DNA from: Nocardioides cremeus
Lineage (GTDB): Bacteria; Actinomycetota; Actinomycetes; Propionibacteriales; Nocardioidaceae
Direction of reading: 5' to 3'
DNA: 64,000 nt
Assembly (NCBI RefSeq): GCF_030518195.1
Contig: NZ_JAULSC010000001.1
Span: forward strand, 310,001-374,000
Shown here one piece after another: positions 25,839-38,513 of this stretch. The notes beneath the pieces are model-generated. The model made no database searches. It was given only the letters and a program-made list of their open reading frames with translations, and was not told the origin of the DNA. The position numbers and the translations under genes are program-made. Position 1 is the first letter of the stretch. Every line of letters begins with the position of its first letter.

Positions 25839-27614
25839 TCAGCCCGCGACGGGCAGGCGCACCCGGAAGGTGCTGCCTCGGCCGAGCTGCGACTCGACCT
25901 CGGTGCGCCCGCCGTGGCGGGCCACGATGCGGTGCACGATGCTCAGCCCCAGGCCGGTGCCGGGCTGGGCCTGCGCGACGGGGTTGGTGGAGCGGAAGAA
26001 CTCCTGGAAGAGCTGTTCCTGGTCGGCGGGCGAGATGCCCAGGCCGGTGTCGGTGCACTCGAGCAGCGCCTCGCCGTCCTCGACGGCCAGGCAGAGGGTC
26101 ACCCGTCCGCCGGCGGGGGTGTACTTCTCGGCGTTCCCGACCAGGTTGCTGACCAGCCGCTCGATCTCCTCGAGCTCGGCCATCGCCACCACCGGCTTCT
26201 CCGGCTTCTCGACGACGACCTCGATGCCCTTGCGGGCCAGGCTGTGGCCCTGCAGCTCGAGCACGTCGTCGACGACGTCGCCCAGGTCGACGGGCCGCGG
26301 CACCACCGGGTGGTCGGGGTCGCCGACCTTCGCCAGCAGCAGCAGGTCGTCGGCCACCCGGGCCAGGCGCCGCGCGCCCCGGTCGATCGCGGCCACCGAC
26401 GACGCCACGACCGGACCGGTCTCCTCGTCCTGGAGGATCTCGATGTGGCCCACGATCGCCGCCAGGGGGTTCTTCAGCTCGTGGGAGACCGTGGCGATGA
26501 GGCGGCCCTTGTAGACGTCGAGCGCCTGCAGCTCCTCGACCAGGCGGTGCTCGCGCTCGAAGGACCGGGCGTTGAGCACGACGCGCCCCAGGTCGTGACC
26601 GATGTCGAGGGCGGCCTCACGCTCGGTCTCGCTCCACGCCGGCGCCCCCGGCGGCCGGGTCAGCACCAGGTTGCCCAGCGCCTCGGGCCCGGCGCCGATC
26701 GGCACGAACAGCAGCGAGCCGACCCGGATGGCGTCGAGGAAGCCGACGATCTCGGTGACGTCGCGCTCGGTCAGCGTCGAGGCGAAGGGGTGCTCGCGCG
26801 AGACCACGTCGACGCGCTGCTGGGCCCACGCGGCCCGGGCCGCGCGCTCGGCGACCCGCACGAGCCGCCCCGGGAGGCTGACCTCGGTCTCGTCGGCCGC
26901 CACGATCCGGCCGGTGCCGTGCCCGTCGTCGTCGAAGATCTGCATCCACGCACCGACCGCCCGGAAGCCCTGCATCAGGGCGTCCGCGCTGGCGCCCATC
27001 ACCTCGTCGACTCCGAGGTGGGCCGGGGCGTCGCGCACGATCTCGCGGGCCGCGGAGGCCAGGCGCACCTGCTCGGCCAGCTGCTCGCGCTCGAGGGCGA
27101 GCAGCGCGGCGCGCGCGGCCTGGTCGGCGTACGCCGCCAGCACCCGCTGGGCCTCGGCCCCCGGGCGTCGCCCGTCGTCGGGCACGTCCATCGAGAGCAT
27201 GCCCAGCAGCTCGCCGTCGCGCCCGTGCAGCGGCGCGCACAGCGCGTCCATGGGGTGCCACGCGTCGGGACCCTCGACGGGCGCGGTGTCGGGCACCCAG
27301 CCCCAGACCTGCATCTCGGCAGGGAGCGCCTCGTGGGGGACGAAGAGGAGCGGGCCCCAGTGCTCGGCCAGCTCGAGCTCGGCGAGGAGGGAGACGAGGG
27401 GGGTCCGCGAGCCCAGCAGCGCGGCCCGCACCGACTCCTCGCCGGCGACCGCGACGGTCTCCATCTCGTCGCCGCGCACCAGCCCGACCGCGGCGACCTG
27501 GAAGCCCACGACCTGGGTCACGCCCTCGGCGATGAGGGTCAGGACGTCGGCACCGGGCGTCGAGGCGTCGGCGCCCGGCCAGGCTCGCTCGGTCACAGTC
27601 CCTCGTCCGTCCAC
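25839..27614 (-). CDS. GAF-domain sensor histidine kinase (tandem paralogue)
   Basis: This soluble 591-residue kinase shares the domain order of its downstream neighbour: two GAF-like regions, H-box TVSHELKNPLAAIVGH near residue 382, and HATPase with GNAEKYTPAGG, DTGLGISP and GTGLGLSIVHRI. The tandem arrangement and equal length point to gene duplication. A GTG at 27596 with an upstream GAGGG is an alternative start, giving 585 residues. A TAAGAT box on the minus strand at about 27645-27650 may be its -10. It diverges from purF. Confidence 0.88.
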   Translation of the reverse strand: MDGRGTVTERAWPGADASTPGADVLTLIAEGVTQVVGFQVAAVGLVRGDEMETVAVAGEESVRAALLGSRTPLVSLLAELELAEHWGPLLFVPHEALPAEMQVWGWVPDTAPVEGPDAWHPMDALCAPLHGRDGELLGMLSMDVPDDGRRPGAEAQRVLAAYADQAARAALLALEREQLAEQVRLASAAREIVRDAPAHLGVDEVMGASADALMQGFRAVGAWMQIFDDDGHGTGRIVAADETEVSLPGRLVRVAERAARAAWAQQRVDVVSREHPFASTLTERDVTEIVGFLDAIRVGSLLFVPIGAGPEALGNLVLTRPPGAPAWSETEREAALDIGHDLGRVVLNARSFEREHRLVEELQALDVYKGRLIATVSHELKNPLAAIVGHIEILQDEETGPVVASSVAAIDRGARRLARVADDLLLLAKVGDPDHPVVPRPVDLGDVVDDVLELQGHSLARKGIEVVVEKPEKPVVAMAELEEIERLVSNLVGNAEKYTPAGGRVTLCLAVEDGEALLECTDTGLGISPADQEQLFQEFFRSTNPVAQAQPGTGLGLSIVHRIVARHGGRTEVESQLGRGSTFRVRLPVAG

Positions 27615-27703
27615 GCGTGATGGTCATGCCCCCCCAGGCGCCGCGATCTTAACCTTGGGAGCGGCCGCTCGGGAGGCGAATCGGCCAGTCCGCCCCCGGT
27701 GCG

Positions 27704-27709
27704 TAGACT
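27704..27709 (+). promoter_or_regulatory. -10 box of purF (leaderless transcript)
   Basis: TAGACT ends six bases before the purF GTG and no ribosome-binding site is present. Confidence 0.6.
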
Positions 27710-27715
27710 GCGGAC

Positions 27716-29263
27716 GTGCCCTTCCAGAGCAGTGGCAGCACCCGCCGTGGTGGAGACGGGCGTCTGACGACAGCCCTCGACCCGCAGGACCAGGGGCCGC
27801 AGGACGCCTGCGGCGTCTTCGGTGTCTGGGCGCCGGGGGAGGACGTCGCCAAGCTGACCTACTTCGGTCTCTACGCCCTGCAGCACCGCGGCCAGGAGTC
27901 GGCCGGCATCGCGGTGAGCAACGGCCGCCAGATCCTGGTCTACAAGGACATGGGGCTGGTCTCGCAGGTCTTCGACGAGACGACGCTCGACTCGCTCAAA
28001 GGACACCTGGCGATCGGGCACTCGCGCTACTCCACCACCGGCGCCTCGACCTGGGAGAACGCCCAGCCGACGTTCCGCCCCACACCCGACGGCTCCATCG
28101 CCCTGGGCCACAACGGCAACCTGATCAACACCCACGAGCTGCGCGAGGCGGTCGCGGCGCTGCCCGACCCCGACGGCGAGCTCGACCTGCAGCGCCCGGC
28201 CGAGACCGCCACCAACGACACCAGCCTGGTCACCGCGCTGATGGCCCACCACCCCGACAGCACCCTCGAGGCACGGGCGCTGGAGGTGCTGCCGATGCTG
28301 CGCGGCGCCTTCTGCTTCGTGTGGATGAACGAGGACACCCTGTACGCCGCCCGTGACCCGCAGGGCATCCGCCCGCTGGTGCTGGGCCGCCTCGACCGGG
28401 GCTGGGTGGTGGCCTCCGAGGACGCCGCGCTGGCCACGATCGGCGCCAGCGTGGTGCGCGAGGTCGAGCCCGGCGAGATGATCGTCATCGACGGCGACGG
28501 GCTGCGCTCGCACACCTTCGCCGAGCCCGAGCGCAAGGGCTGCGTCTTCGAGTACGTCTACCTGGCCCGCCCCGACGCCAAGATCGCCGGCCGCTCCGTG
28601 CACGAGGCGCGCGTCGAGATGGGTCGCGAGCTGGCCCGCCAGTTCCCCGTCGACGCCGACATGGTGATGCCGGTGCCCGAGTCGGGCACCCCGGCCGCGT
28701 CCGGGTACGCCGAGGAGTCCGGCATCCCCTTCGGCCAGGGCTTCGTCAAGAACGCCTACGTGGGGCGCACCTTCATCCAGCCCAGCCAGACGCTGCGCCA
28801 GCTGGGCCTGCGGCTCAAGCTCAACGCGCTCGAGCACATGATCCGCGGCAAGAAGCTCGTGGTCGTCGACGACTCGATCGTGCGCGGCAACACCCAGCGT
28901 GCGCAGGTGCGGATGCTGCGCGAGGCCGGTGCCCTCGAGGTGCACGTGCGGATCTCCTCGCCGCCGGTGAAGTGGCCGTGCTTCTACGGCATCGACTTCG
29001 CCACCCGCGCCGAGCTGATCGCCAACGGCCTCGACGTCGACGAGATCGCGGCCAGCGTCGGCGCCGACAGCCTGGGCTACATCTCGCTGGAGGGCATGGT
29101 CGCCTCGACCGGCCAGGACCGCTCGAGCCTGTGCACCGCCTGCTTCACCGGCGACTACCCGGTCGAGCTGCCCGACGAGTCGCTGCTCGGCAAGCACCTG
29201 CTCGAGGCGAGCCTGAGCTCGCCCACCCTGGGCCGCGCGCTGCCGGTCCTCAACAACCCGTGA
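27716..29263 (+). CDS. purF: Amidophosphoribosyltransferase
   Basis: PurF performs the first committed step of purine synthesis, PRPP plus glutamine to phosphoribosylamine. The 515 residues begin with a propeptide of 31 residues before the N-terminal nucleophile Cys32 (DACGVFGVWAP), which must be exposed by cleavage. The PRPP motif is VVVDDSIVRGNT near residue 383. Cysteines in KGCVFEY, PCFYGID and LCTACF match the [4Fe-4S] ligands of the Bacillus subtilis-type enzyme. Leaderless GTG. purM starts 18 bases later. Confidence 0.97.
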   Translation: MPFQSSGSTRRGGDGRLTTALDPQDQGPQDACGVFGVWAPGEDVAKLTYFGLYALQHRGQESAGIAVSNGRQILVYKDMGLVSQVFDETTLDSLKGHLAIGHSRYSTTGASTWENAQPTFRPTPDGSIALGHNGNLINTHELREAVAALPDPDGELDLQRPAETATNDTSLVTALMAHHPDSTLEARALEVLPMLRGAFCFVWMNEDTLYAARDPQGIRPLVLGRLDRGWVVASEDAALATIGASVVREVEPGEMIVIDGDGLRSHTFAEPERKGCVFEYVYLARPDAKIAGRSVHEARVEMGRELARQFPVDADMVMPVPESGTPAASGYAEESGIPFGQGFVKNAYVGRTFIQPSQTLRQLGLRLKLNALEHMIRGKKLVVVDDSIVRGNTQRAQVRMLREAGALEVHVRISSPPVKWPCFYGIDFATRAELIANGLDVDEIAASVGADSLGYISLEGMVASTGQDRSSLCTACFTGDYPVELPDESLLGKHLLEASLSSPTLGRALPVLNNP

Positions 29264-29281
29264 GCGGCCAGGAGGCCTGAC

Positions 29282-30361
29282 GTGACCGAGACCAACGCCT
29301 ACGCCCGGGCCGGCGTCGACATCGAGGCGGCCGACACCGCCATCGAGCTGATGAAGGGCTCGGTGGCGATGGCCACGCGGCCGGAGGTCATCGGTGGGCT
29401 CGGCGGCTTCGCCGGCCTCTTCGACGCCTCCGCGCTGACCCGCTACACCCGCCCGCTGCTGGCGACCTCGACCGACGGCGTCGGCACCAAGGTCGCGATC
29501 GCGCAGGCGATGGACGTGCACGACACCATCGGCCGCGACCTGGTCGGCATGGTCGTCGACGACCTCGTGGTCTGCGGCGCCGAGCCGCTCTTCATGACCG
29601 ACTACATCGCCACCGGCCGCGTGGTGCCCGAGCGGATCGCTGCCATCGTCCGGGGCATCGCCGAGGGCTGCGCCGAGGCCGGCTGCGCGCTGATCGGCGG
29701 CGAGACCGCCGAGCACCCCGGTCTGCTGGCGCCCGACGAGTACGACGTCGCCGGCGCGACGACCGGCGTGGTCGAGGCCGACCGCCTGCTGGGCCCGGCC
29801 CGGGTGCGTCCCGGTGACGTGGTGCTGGCCATGGAGGCCAGCGGCCTGCACTCCAACGGCTACTCCCTGGTGCGCCACGTGCTCCTGGGCTCCGCCGCCG
29901 ACGGCGGCGCCGGGTGGGCGCTCGACCGCGACGTCCCCGAGCTGGGCCGCACCCTGGGCGAGGAGCTCCTCGAGCCCACCCGGATCTATGCCAAGGCCTG
30001 CCTCGACCTGGCCGCCCGCACCGCCGTGCACGCCATGTCGCACGTGACCGGGGGCGGCCTGGCCGCCAACCTCGAGCGGGTGATGCCAGTCGAGCTGGCC
30101 GCCACGATCGACCGCGCGACCTGGACCCCCCAGCCGGTCTTCGACCTGGTGCGCCGGGTCGGCGGGGTCTCCCAGCCCGACCTGGAGGCCACGCTCAACT
30201 GCGGCGTCGGCATGGTCGCGCTGCTGCCCGCGGGCGACGTCGACACCGCGGTGTCGGTGCTGGCCGGGCACGGCGTACGCGCCTGGGTGGCCGGTCAGGT
30301 GACCGCCTCGGCCGACCGCGGCGGCCGCGTCGACCTGGTGGGCCAGCACCCCGGTTGGTGA
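29282..30361 (+). CDS. purM: Phosphoribosylformylglycinamidine cyclo-ligase
   Basis: PurM closes the imidazole ring, FGAM plus ATP to AIR. The 359-residue sequence has the family features TSTDGVGTKVAIAQ, DLVGMVVDDLVVCGAEPLF, LIGGETAEHPGL, SGLHSNGYSLVRHV and MSHVTGGGLAANLERVMP. The GTG lies after AGGAGG and is 18 bases from purF, so the two are an operon. A DUF3073 gene follows at 30492, an order common in actinobacteria. Confidence 0.97.
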   Translation: MTETNAYARAGVDIEAADTAIELMKGSVAMATRPEVIGGLGGFAGLFDASALTRYTRPLLATSTDGVGTKVAIAQAMDVHDTIGRDLVGMVVDDLVVCGAEPLFMTDYIATGRVVPERIAAIVRGIAEGCAEAGCALIGGETAEHPGLLAPDEYDVAGATTGVVEADRLLGPARVRPGDVVLAMEASGLHSNGYSLVRHVLLGSAADGGAGWALDRDVPELGRTLGEELLEPTRIYAKACLDLAARTAVHAMSHVTGGGLAANLERVMPVELAATIDRATWTPQPVFDLVRRVGGVSQPDLEATLNCGVGMVALLPAGDVDTAVSVLAGHGVRAWVAGQVTASADRGGRVDLVGQHPGW

Positions 30362-30491
30362 AGCCTGGAGGCCCCTGCGCGAGCCGGGTGTGCGTGAACG
30401 CCCCCCCAGCAGGTAGCGTTGTGCCCACGAGATTGCAGAGACAGCCCGGGAGCCATAGCGCCCCGGCCAAGCGTGCGAGGGGGCTGACCCT

Positions 30492-30671
30492 ATGGGGCGC
30501 GGCCGTGCAAAGGCCAAGCAGACGAAGGTCGCCCGCGACCTGAAGTACCGCACTCACGAGACGGACTTCGGGGCGCTGGCACGAGAGCTGCATGGCAGTG
30601 AAGAAGCGAGTGACACCGAGCAGGGCGACGAGCCCGATGAGTGGTCGGACTACGACCCTCGTCGCGACTGA
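30492..30671 (+). CDS. DUF3073 protein
   Basis: The 59-residue protein begins MGRGRAKAKQTKVARDLKY and continues with an acidic C-terminus (EPDEWSDYDPRRD), the typical pattern of DUF3073, a small conserved actinobacterial family of unknown function that commonly follows purM. The basic head and acidic tail suggest interaction with nucleic acid or ribosomes, but nothing proves it. A GAGGGGG ribosome site lies eight bases before the ATG. A TAGCGT box in the preceding 130-base gap may be a separate -10. Confidence 0.9.
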   Translation: MGRGRAKAKQTKVARDLKYRTHETDFGALARELHGSEEASDTEQGDEPDEWSDYDPRRD

Positions 30672-30694
30672 CCTCTGAGGTGGCCTCCGGGCCC

Positions 30695-30786
30695 CCGTGC
30701 GGTTTCCCCGGGTACCCGGGGAACCCGTAAGCGTTCGGGTGTTGCATCACCACAACGCCTACGGTTTCACCCCAACGCCTCGGGTC
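30695..30786 (+). repeat. About 90-base palindromic element, left copy
   Basis: The element contains the perfect palindrome CCCCGGGTACCCGGGG (30706-30721) and a second weak dyad around GTTGCATCACC. An inverted copy with about 89 percent identity lies at 31866-31960, so the pair flanks the nuclease-domain gene. The first 35 bases are identical in the two copies. Confidence 0.85.
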
Positions 30787-30874
30787 GTGGCGTCCTGAAC
30801 CTGCCCCCAGGGCGGTTGTCCACAGGTGCGCGGACCCTGGGTGTGGGGTGCCCCCGCGGGGGCAGGAGGTCCCC

Positions 30875-31849
30875 ATGCGACCTCACGACCTCACCCCACG
30901 AGCCGACCACGACCCGCGGCACGCGCCGATCAGCCTGCGCCGCGAGCTGCTGGCCAGCGGCATGTCCGACGCCAACATCCGTCACGAGATGAGGGCGGGC
31001 CGGCTCACTCGGGTGCGGCACGGTGCCTACGTCGCCACGCCCTCGTGGGACGCCCTCGACGGCGACGGGCGCCACGAGGTGACCACGCGGGCGGTGCTGC
31101 GCCAGGCCCGCACCGACGTGGTGGTCTCCCACACCTCGGCCCTGCCGCTGTACGCCGCGCCCACGTGGGGCATCGGCCTCGACGAGGTGCACGTGACCCG
31201 GCGCGACGGCCGGGCCGGTCGCCACGAGGCCGGCACCGTGCAGCACTGCGGGGCGATCCGCGACGGCGACGTGCGGATGCTGCACGGCGTGCCGGTGATG
31301 TCCCCGACCAGGGTGGCGCTCGAGGTGACCACCCGAGCGCCCCGGACCCCCGCGCTGGTCGTCGTCAACGACCTGCTCCACCGAGGCCTTACGACCACCG
31401 AGGAGCTGGAGGCCCGCTACGCCGAAGGCATCGAGCGCTGGTCGCACACGTTGGCCACCGACATCGTGCTGCGCCTGGCCAACCCGGCGTGCGAGTCGGT
31501 GGCCGAGAGCCGGGCGTGGGCGTTCTTCTTCGAGCAGCACCTGCCGCGGCCCGAGTCGCAGTACCTGGTGGCCGGCCCGGGCGGCGAGGTGGTGGCCAGG
31601 CTCGACTTCGCCTGGCCCGAGCTGAAGGTGTGGGTCGAGATCGACGGCAAGGTCAAGTACCTCGAACCGTGGCGACCAGGGCAGAGCGCCGGCGACGTCG
31701 TCATCGCCGAGAAGGCGCGCGAGGACATGGTGCGCGAGCTCACCGGGTGGCGCTGCATCCGGGTGACCTGGGACGACCTGGCCCACCCCGCCCGCCTGGC
31801 CGCGCGGCTGCGGGCGGCGCTGTTCCCGGCCGGCGGCTGGGTCGCCTGA
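30875..31849 (+). CDS. AbiEi-like N-terminus plus PD-(D/E)XK endonuclease-domain protein
   Basis: The 324-residue protein has an N-terminal winged-helix-like segment of the AbiEi antitoxin type (LRRELLASGMSDANIRHEMR, RHGAYVA), a middle DUF-like region and a C-terminal restriction-type nuclease fold. Candidate catalytic residues are Glu in CESVAESRAW, Asp in ARLDFAWPEL and Glu/Lys in WVEIDGKVK, followed by RVTWDDL, resembling DUF559/Vsr endonucleases. An AGGAGG site precedes the ATG by five bases, which favours it over a GTG 27 bases upstream. No AbiEii-like toxin is adjacent. The gene lies alone between two inverted palindromic repeats, suggesting mobility. Confidence 0.75.
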   Translation: MRPHDLTPRADHDPRHAPISLRRELLASGMSDANIRHEMRAGRLTRVRHGAYVATPSWDALDGDGRHEVTTRAVLRQARTDVVVSHTSALPLYAAPTWGIGLDEVHVTRRDGRAGRHEAGTVQHCGAIRDGDVRMLHGVPVMSPTRVALEVTTRAPRTPALVVVNDLLHRGLTTTEELEARYAEGIERWSHTLATDIVLRLANPACESVAESRAWAFFFEQHLPRPESQYLVAGPGGEVVARLDFAWPELKVWVEIDGKVKYLEPWRPGQSAGDVVIAEKAREDMVRELTGWRCIRVTWDDLAHPARLAARLRAALFPAGGWVA

Positions 31850-31865
31850 GCCACCCGCGCCGGCG

Positions 31866-31960
31866 TACGGGGTGAGGCGTTGGGGTGATCCCGTACGCGT
31901 TGGGGCGTTGCAACACCCCAACGCCTACGGGTTCCCCGGGTACCCGGGGAAACCGCACGG
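31866..31960 (-). repeat. About 90-base palindromic element, right copy (inverted)
   Basis: This is the reverse complement of the element at 30695-30786, with the same CCCCGGGTACCCGGGG palindrome at 31934-31949 and a better-preserved second hairpin (GCGTTGGGGTGTTGCAACGCCCCAACGC read on the minus strand, in two arms). It sits between the nuclease-domain gene and the 3' end of the dehydrogenase gene. Confidence 0.85.
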
Positions 31961-31968
31961 GGCGGGGC

Positions 31969-33069
31969 TCAGCCCACCCAGATGGAGCGCAGCCGGCCCA
32001 CGTCGCGCATCCGGGCCTCGGCGATCCGGTCGGCGGCCAGGGCGGGGGAGACGTGCTCGGCCTCGGCGTGGGCGAGGATCGCCAGCGTGGTGTCGAAGAT
32101 GCCGGTGGCGCGCTGGCGGGCGCGCTCGAAGCTGAAGCCGGCGGGGTGGAGCTCGTCGGCGACCTGGATCAGCCCGCCGGCGTTGACGCAGTAGTCGGGG
32201 GCGTAGACGACGCCGCGGTCGGCCAGCGCCTTCTCGACGCCGGGGTGGGCCAGCTGGTTGTTGGCCGCGCCGCAGACGATCCGGGCGCTGAGCACCTCGA
32301 CGACCTCGTCGCTGATCGCGCCGCCCATCGCGCAGGGGGCGTAGACGTCGAGCCGCGAGCCCACCAGCTCCTCCGTCGAGACGACGGAGCGAACGCCCGG
32401 GTGGGCGGCCAGCACGGCGTCGACGGCGGGCGCGTGCACGTCGGTGACGACCACGTCGGCACCGTCCTCGACCAGGTGGGCCACCAGGTGCCGGCCCACC
32501 TTGCCGACCCCGGCGACCCCGACGGTGCGACCGGCCAGCGTGGGCTCGCCCCAGGCGACCTGGGCGGCGGCCCGCATGCCCTGGAAGACGCCGTATGCCG
32601 TGAGCACCGAGCTGTCGCCGGCGCCGCCGTCGGCAACGGTGCGGCCGGTGACGAAGTCGCACTCGCGCGCGACGTGGTCCATGTCGGCCGAGAAGGTGCC
32701 GATGTCGCAGGCGGTGCGGTAGCGCCCGCCCAGGGTCTGCACGAACCGGCCGTAGGCGCGCAGCAGCGCCTCGGTCTTCAGCGTCGCCGGGTCGCCGATG
32801 ATGACGGCCTTGCCGCCGCCGAGGTCGAGGCCGGCGAGAGCGGCCTTGTAGGACATCCCGCGGGAGAGGTCGAGCACGTCGCGCAGCGCGTCGTCGGTGC
32901 TGGCGTAGGGGTAGAAGCGGGTGCCGCCCAGCGCCGGGCCCAGGGCGGTGGAGTGGATGGCGACGATCGCGCGCAGGCCGGTGGCCGGGTCGTTGGCGAA
33001 CACGACCTGCTCGTGCTCGGCGCCGGCCTCGAAGACGTCGACGGGGCTGCTGCTGGGGGTCACGGACAT
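31969..33069 (-). CDS. Leucine/valine-type amino acid dehydrogenase
   Basis: This 366-residue NAD-dependent enzyme oxidatively deaminates a branched-chain amino acid. The Glu/Leu/Phe/Val dehydrogenase core shows [12 protein letters not shown], the catalytic Lys in [12 protein letters not shown], the catalytic Asp region [13 protein letters not shown], and the NAD fold [13 protein letters not shown] followed by VTDVHAP. Length matches Streptomyces valine dehydrogenase and Bacillus leucine dehydrogenase; which substrate is preferred cannot be read. A TAGGCT box on the minus strand (33158-33153) probably starts a leader of about 80 bases that can fold into a GAGACC/GGTCTC hairpin. Confidence 0.9.
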   Translation of the reverse strand: MSVTPSSSPVDVFEAGAEHEQVVFANDPATGLRAIVAIHSTALGPALGGTRFYPYASTDDALRDVLDLSRGMSYKAALAGLDLGGGKAVIIGDPATLKTEALLRAYGRFVQTLGGRYRTACDIGTFSADMDHVARECDFVTGRTVADGGAGDSSVLTAYGVFQGMRAAAQVAWGEPTLAGRTVGVAGVGKVGRHLVAHLVEDGADVVVTDVHAPAVDAVLAAHPGVRSVVSTEELVGSRLDVYAPCAMGGAISDEVVEVLSARIVCGAANNQLAHPGVEKALADRGVVYAPDYCVNAGGLIQVADELHPAGFSFERARQRATGIFDTTLAILAHAEAEHVSPALAADRIAEARMRDVGRLRSIWVG

Positions 33070-33155
33070 GATGGGCCGCTCTCTGCTCGGGCCACGGGGG
33101 TGGTGTGGCGGTGGTGGGCGAGACCCGCAGGGGTGGCGCAGGTCTCACTCCCAGC

Positions 33156-34571
33156 CTACGACGCGGGACCGGTCTCCGTGTCTTCCGCGACCGGGCTCGC
33201 CGCAGCAGGGGCCCGCATCACCACGACGTCGCCGTGGCTGCCGTAGCCCACGACCCGCCCGCCCACGCCACGACCGTTGAAGGTGAGCAGCAGCCAGCCC
33301 CCGTCGGGCAGCGGCGCCAGGGTCGGCCACGGGATGTTGGTCGGGTACGCCGCATCGAGCGGCGCGCCGTCGGGGCGCAGGTTGAGGTCGAGCACGGGGT
33401 ACTGGGCCCGGTGCCGGCGTGGGTTGTCGCGCCCGTCGCTGGCCAGCACCCGCCACCGCTCGTCCCAGCGCACCAGCGTGGTGCCCTCGGTGGCGCGCCG
33501 CGAGGTCAGCGCGGCCCGCAACGAGAGCCGGTCGAGCGCCGGCCCCTCGGCGAGCACGGGGTGGAAGTCGAAGAACTCCCGGGCGCTGACGTAGCCGACC
33601 AGCCACACCGGGCCCTGCCCGAGGTCGGTGCGCACCAGGTGCGGGTCCCACACGCCGACGGAGGCGAGGCCGTCGACGGGCAGCGCCAGCGGCTCGGTGT
33701 CGAGCACGTGCCGCCCGCGCAGCAGGTCGACGTCGGTGCGCGCGAGGGTCACCTCGACGCCCGCGTCGTCGCGGCGGTGGTCGAAGTCGCCCCAGGTGCT
33801 GGTCGCGACCAGCCAGCCGTCGCCGTCGCGCACCACGTGCGTGGCGTGGTCACCGAAGACCCCCGCCCGCCCGGGCCGCCGGAAGAACAGGTCGGCATGG
33901 TGCTCGAGCCGGTAGCCGTCGAGGTCGAGGCGCCACACCGAGGTGTGCGCGGTGCCGAAGAAGCCCGGCCCGGCGCTGGTGGCGCTGAGCCACAGCACCC
34001 GGCCCCCCTCGCCCGGCCCGTCGGCGTACGCCGTGCCGTCGGCGTGGGTGATGAGCCTCAGGTCGCGCAGCCCGAGCTGGCCGAAGCCGCCGGCGCGCAG
34101 GCGGGCCACCTCGCCGGTGTGCTCGACCTCGAGGCGGGCCAGCCAGGTCTCGTCGCGGCACAGCGCCGACGGCGCCGGGCCCCGGTCGGAGTGCCCCCGC
34201 GGCTGGTCGAGCTCGCGCAGGTCAACGCGTCCGTGGGCCCGCCACCCGGTGCCGTCGTCGCCGAGGACGACGGCCTCGGTGCCGGTGAGCGTGAGTGCCA
34301 GCCGGCGCAGCCCCTCGGCTCGCGCCGAGCGCCGGCTGCGGTGCCGGCTGGTGTGCGGTCCGGCGCCGGTCGCGGTGGTGACCTCGAGCGAGCAGCGGCC
34401 GTCGGCGTGCACCGCGCTCACCGAGAGCGTGTCGTCGCCGAGGCGCAGCCGGACCGGGCCGGTGCCCGTCATCTCGGCCTCGACCGCGACGCAGGGCGCC
34501 GGCTGCGGCAGCGGGTGCCTCGAGAAGGAGCCGGGGCCGGTCTCGTCGACCTGCACCGCACCGGGCGACAC
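33156..34571 (-). CDS. Hypothetical protein, probable beta-propeller (glycosidase-like)
   Basis: This product of about 471 residues is rich in Trp, Asp and short beta-strand motifs such as DGDGWLVATSTWGDF, VGVWDPHLVRTD, RWRVLASDGRD and NIPWPTLAPLPDGGWLL. This looks like a five-bladed propeller related to glycoside hydrolases, but I cannot name a family or an active site. The start is uncertain: the first GTG in frame is at 34571, yet the frame is open back to the upstream kinase stop (34664), and codons in between resemble coding sequence. Its TAG stop overlaps the probable -10 box of the dehydrogenase gene. Confidence 0.6.
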   Translation of the reverse strand: MSPGAVQVDETGPGSFSRHPLPQPAPCVAVEAEMTGTGPVRLRLGDDTLSVSAVHADGRCSLEVTTATGAGPHTSRHRSRRSARAEGLRRLALTLTGTEAVVLGDDGTGWRAHGRVDLRELDQPRGHSDRGPAPSALCRDETWLARLEVEHTGEVARLRAGGFGQLGLRDLRLITHADGTAYADGPGEGGRVLWLSATSAGPGFFGTAHTSVWRLDLDGYRLEHHADLFFRRPGRAGVFGDHATHVVRDGDGWLVATSTWGDFDHRRDDAGVEVTLARTDVDLLRGRHVLDTEPLALPVDGLASVGVWDPHLVRTDLGQGPVWLVGYVSAREFFDFHPVLAEGPALDRLSLRAALTSRRATEGTTLVRWDERWRVLASDGRDNPRRHRAQYPVLDLNLRPDGAPLDAAYPTNIPWPTLAPLPDGGWLLLTFNGRGVGGRVVGYGSHGDVVVMRAPAAASPVAEDTETGPAS

Positions 34572-34663
34572 CAGGTCGAGCGGCCGCCGGCGGGCGACCT
34601 CCTCGAACCTGCCCGGCGCTCCGGGCCCGCGCAGGGGGCCGGGCAGGGGGGCGGGCGCCGGGC

Positions 34664-37978
<3,315 letters not shown>

Positions 37979-38101
37979 GTGTCCCTCCCCGGGTGGTCGT
38001 CGCGCGTCGGGGTCGTCGCGCTGTGCCCAGTCTGGCCCGCCTCGGCGTGCCGGGTCCTGGGTTCGCACGCAGTGGTCCCTCCAGAAAGCTCGACACCCGG
38101 G

Positions 38102-38449
38102 TCAACGCAGCGTGACGGCGAGCCCGAGCAGCGTGGGCAACACGCCGAGCAGCAGCCACGGGGAGAGCACGGGGCGCCGGTGGATGGCCCGGGCGACCGC
38201 CACGGCGATCATCGCGAAGACACCGGCGATCACCTCGAGGCCCACGACCGGCACCAGGTCGTCCTGGTCGATCGTCCAGGCCGCCAGGAGCAGCCCGAAG
38301 GTCAGGTGCAGGATGGTGGTGGTGGCCAGCACCGAGAGCACCCACTGCTGCACCCGGCCCAGCGAGACGCCGCTCGGCGGCGGGGGCGGGTTGGCGGGGT
38401 CGATCAGGTGGCGGCGCCGCGGGCGCGTGACGGGCTCCGGTGTCGTCAT
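38102..38449 (-). CDS. Small membrane protein, unknown function
   Basis: The 115-residue protein has a Pro-rich cytoplasmic head and three hydrophobic helices (about residues 35-58, 65-87 and 95-113). No family recognised. It lies upstream of the hybrid kinase on the same strand, 123 bases from it, and downstream of another small membrane protein. Confidence 0.6.
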   Translation of the reverse strand: MTTPEPVTRPRRRHLIDPANPPPPPSGVSLGRVQQWVLSVLATTTILHLTFGLLLAAWTIDQDDLVPVVGLEVIAGVFAMIAVAVARAIHRRPVLSPWLLLGVLPTLLGLAVTLR

Positions 38450-38513
38450 GGTGCCTCCATCGTCCCACGCAGGACCCCACGGACCAGGGCCGGAGGTCCT
38501 GCGGCGGCCCGCC

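Noticed and set aside
30875-31849. Complete AbiE toxin-antitoxin system
   Set aside because: Only the AbiEi-like head is present and fused to a nuclease domain; no AbiEii nucleotidyltransferase is adjacent.
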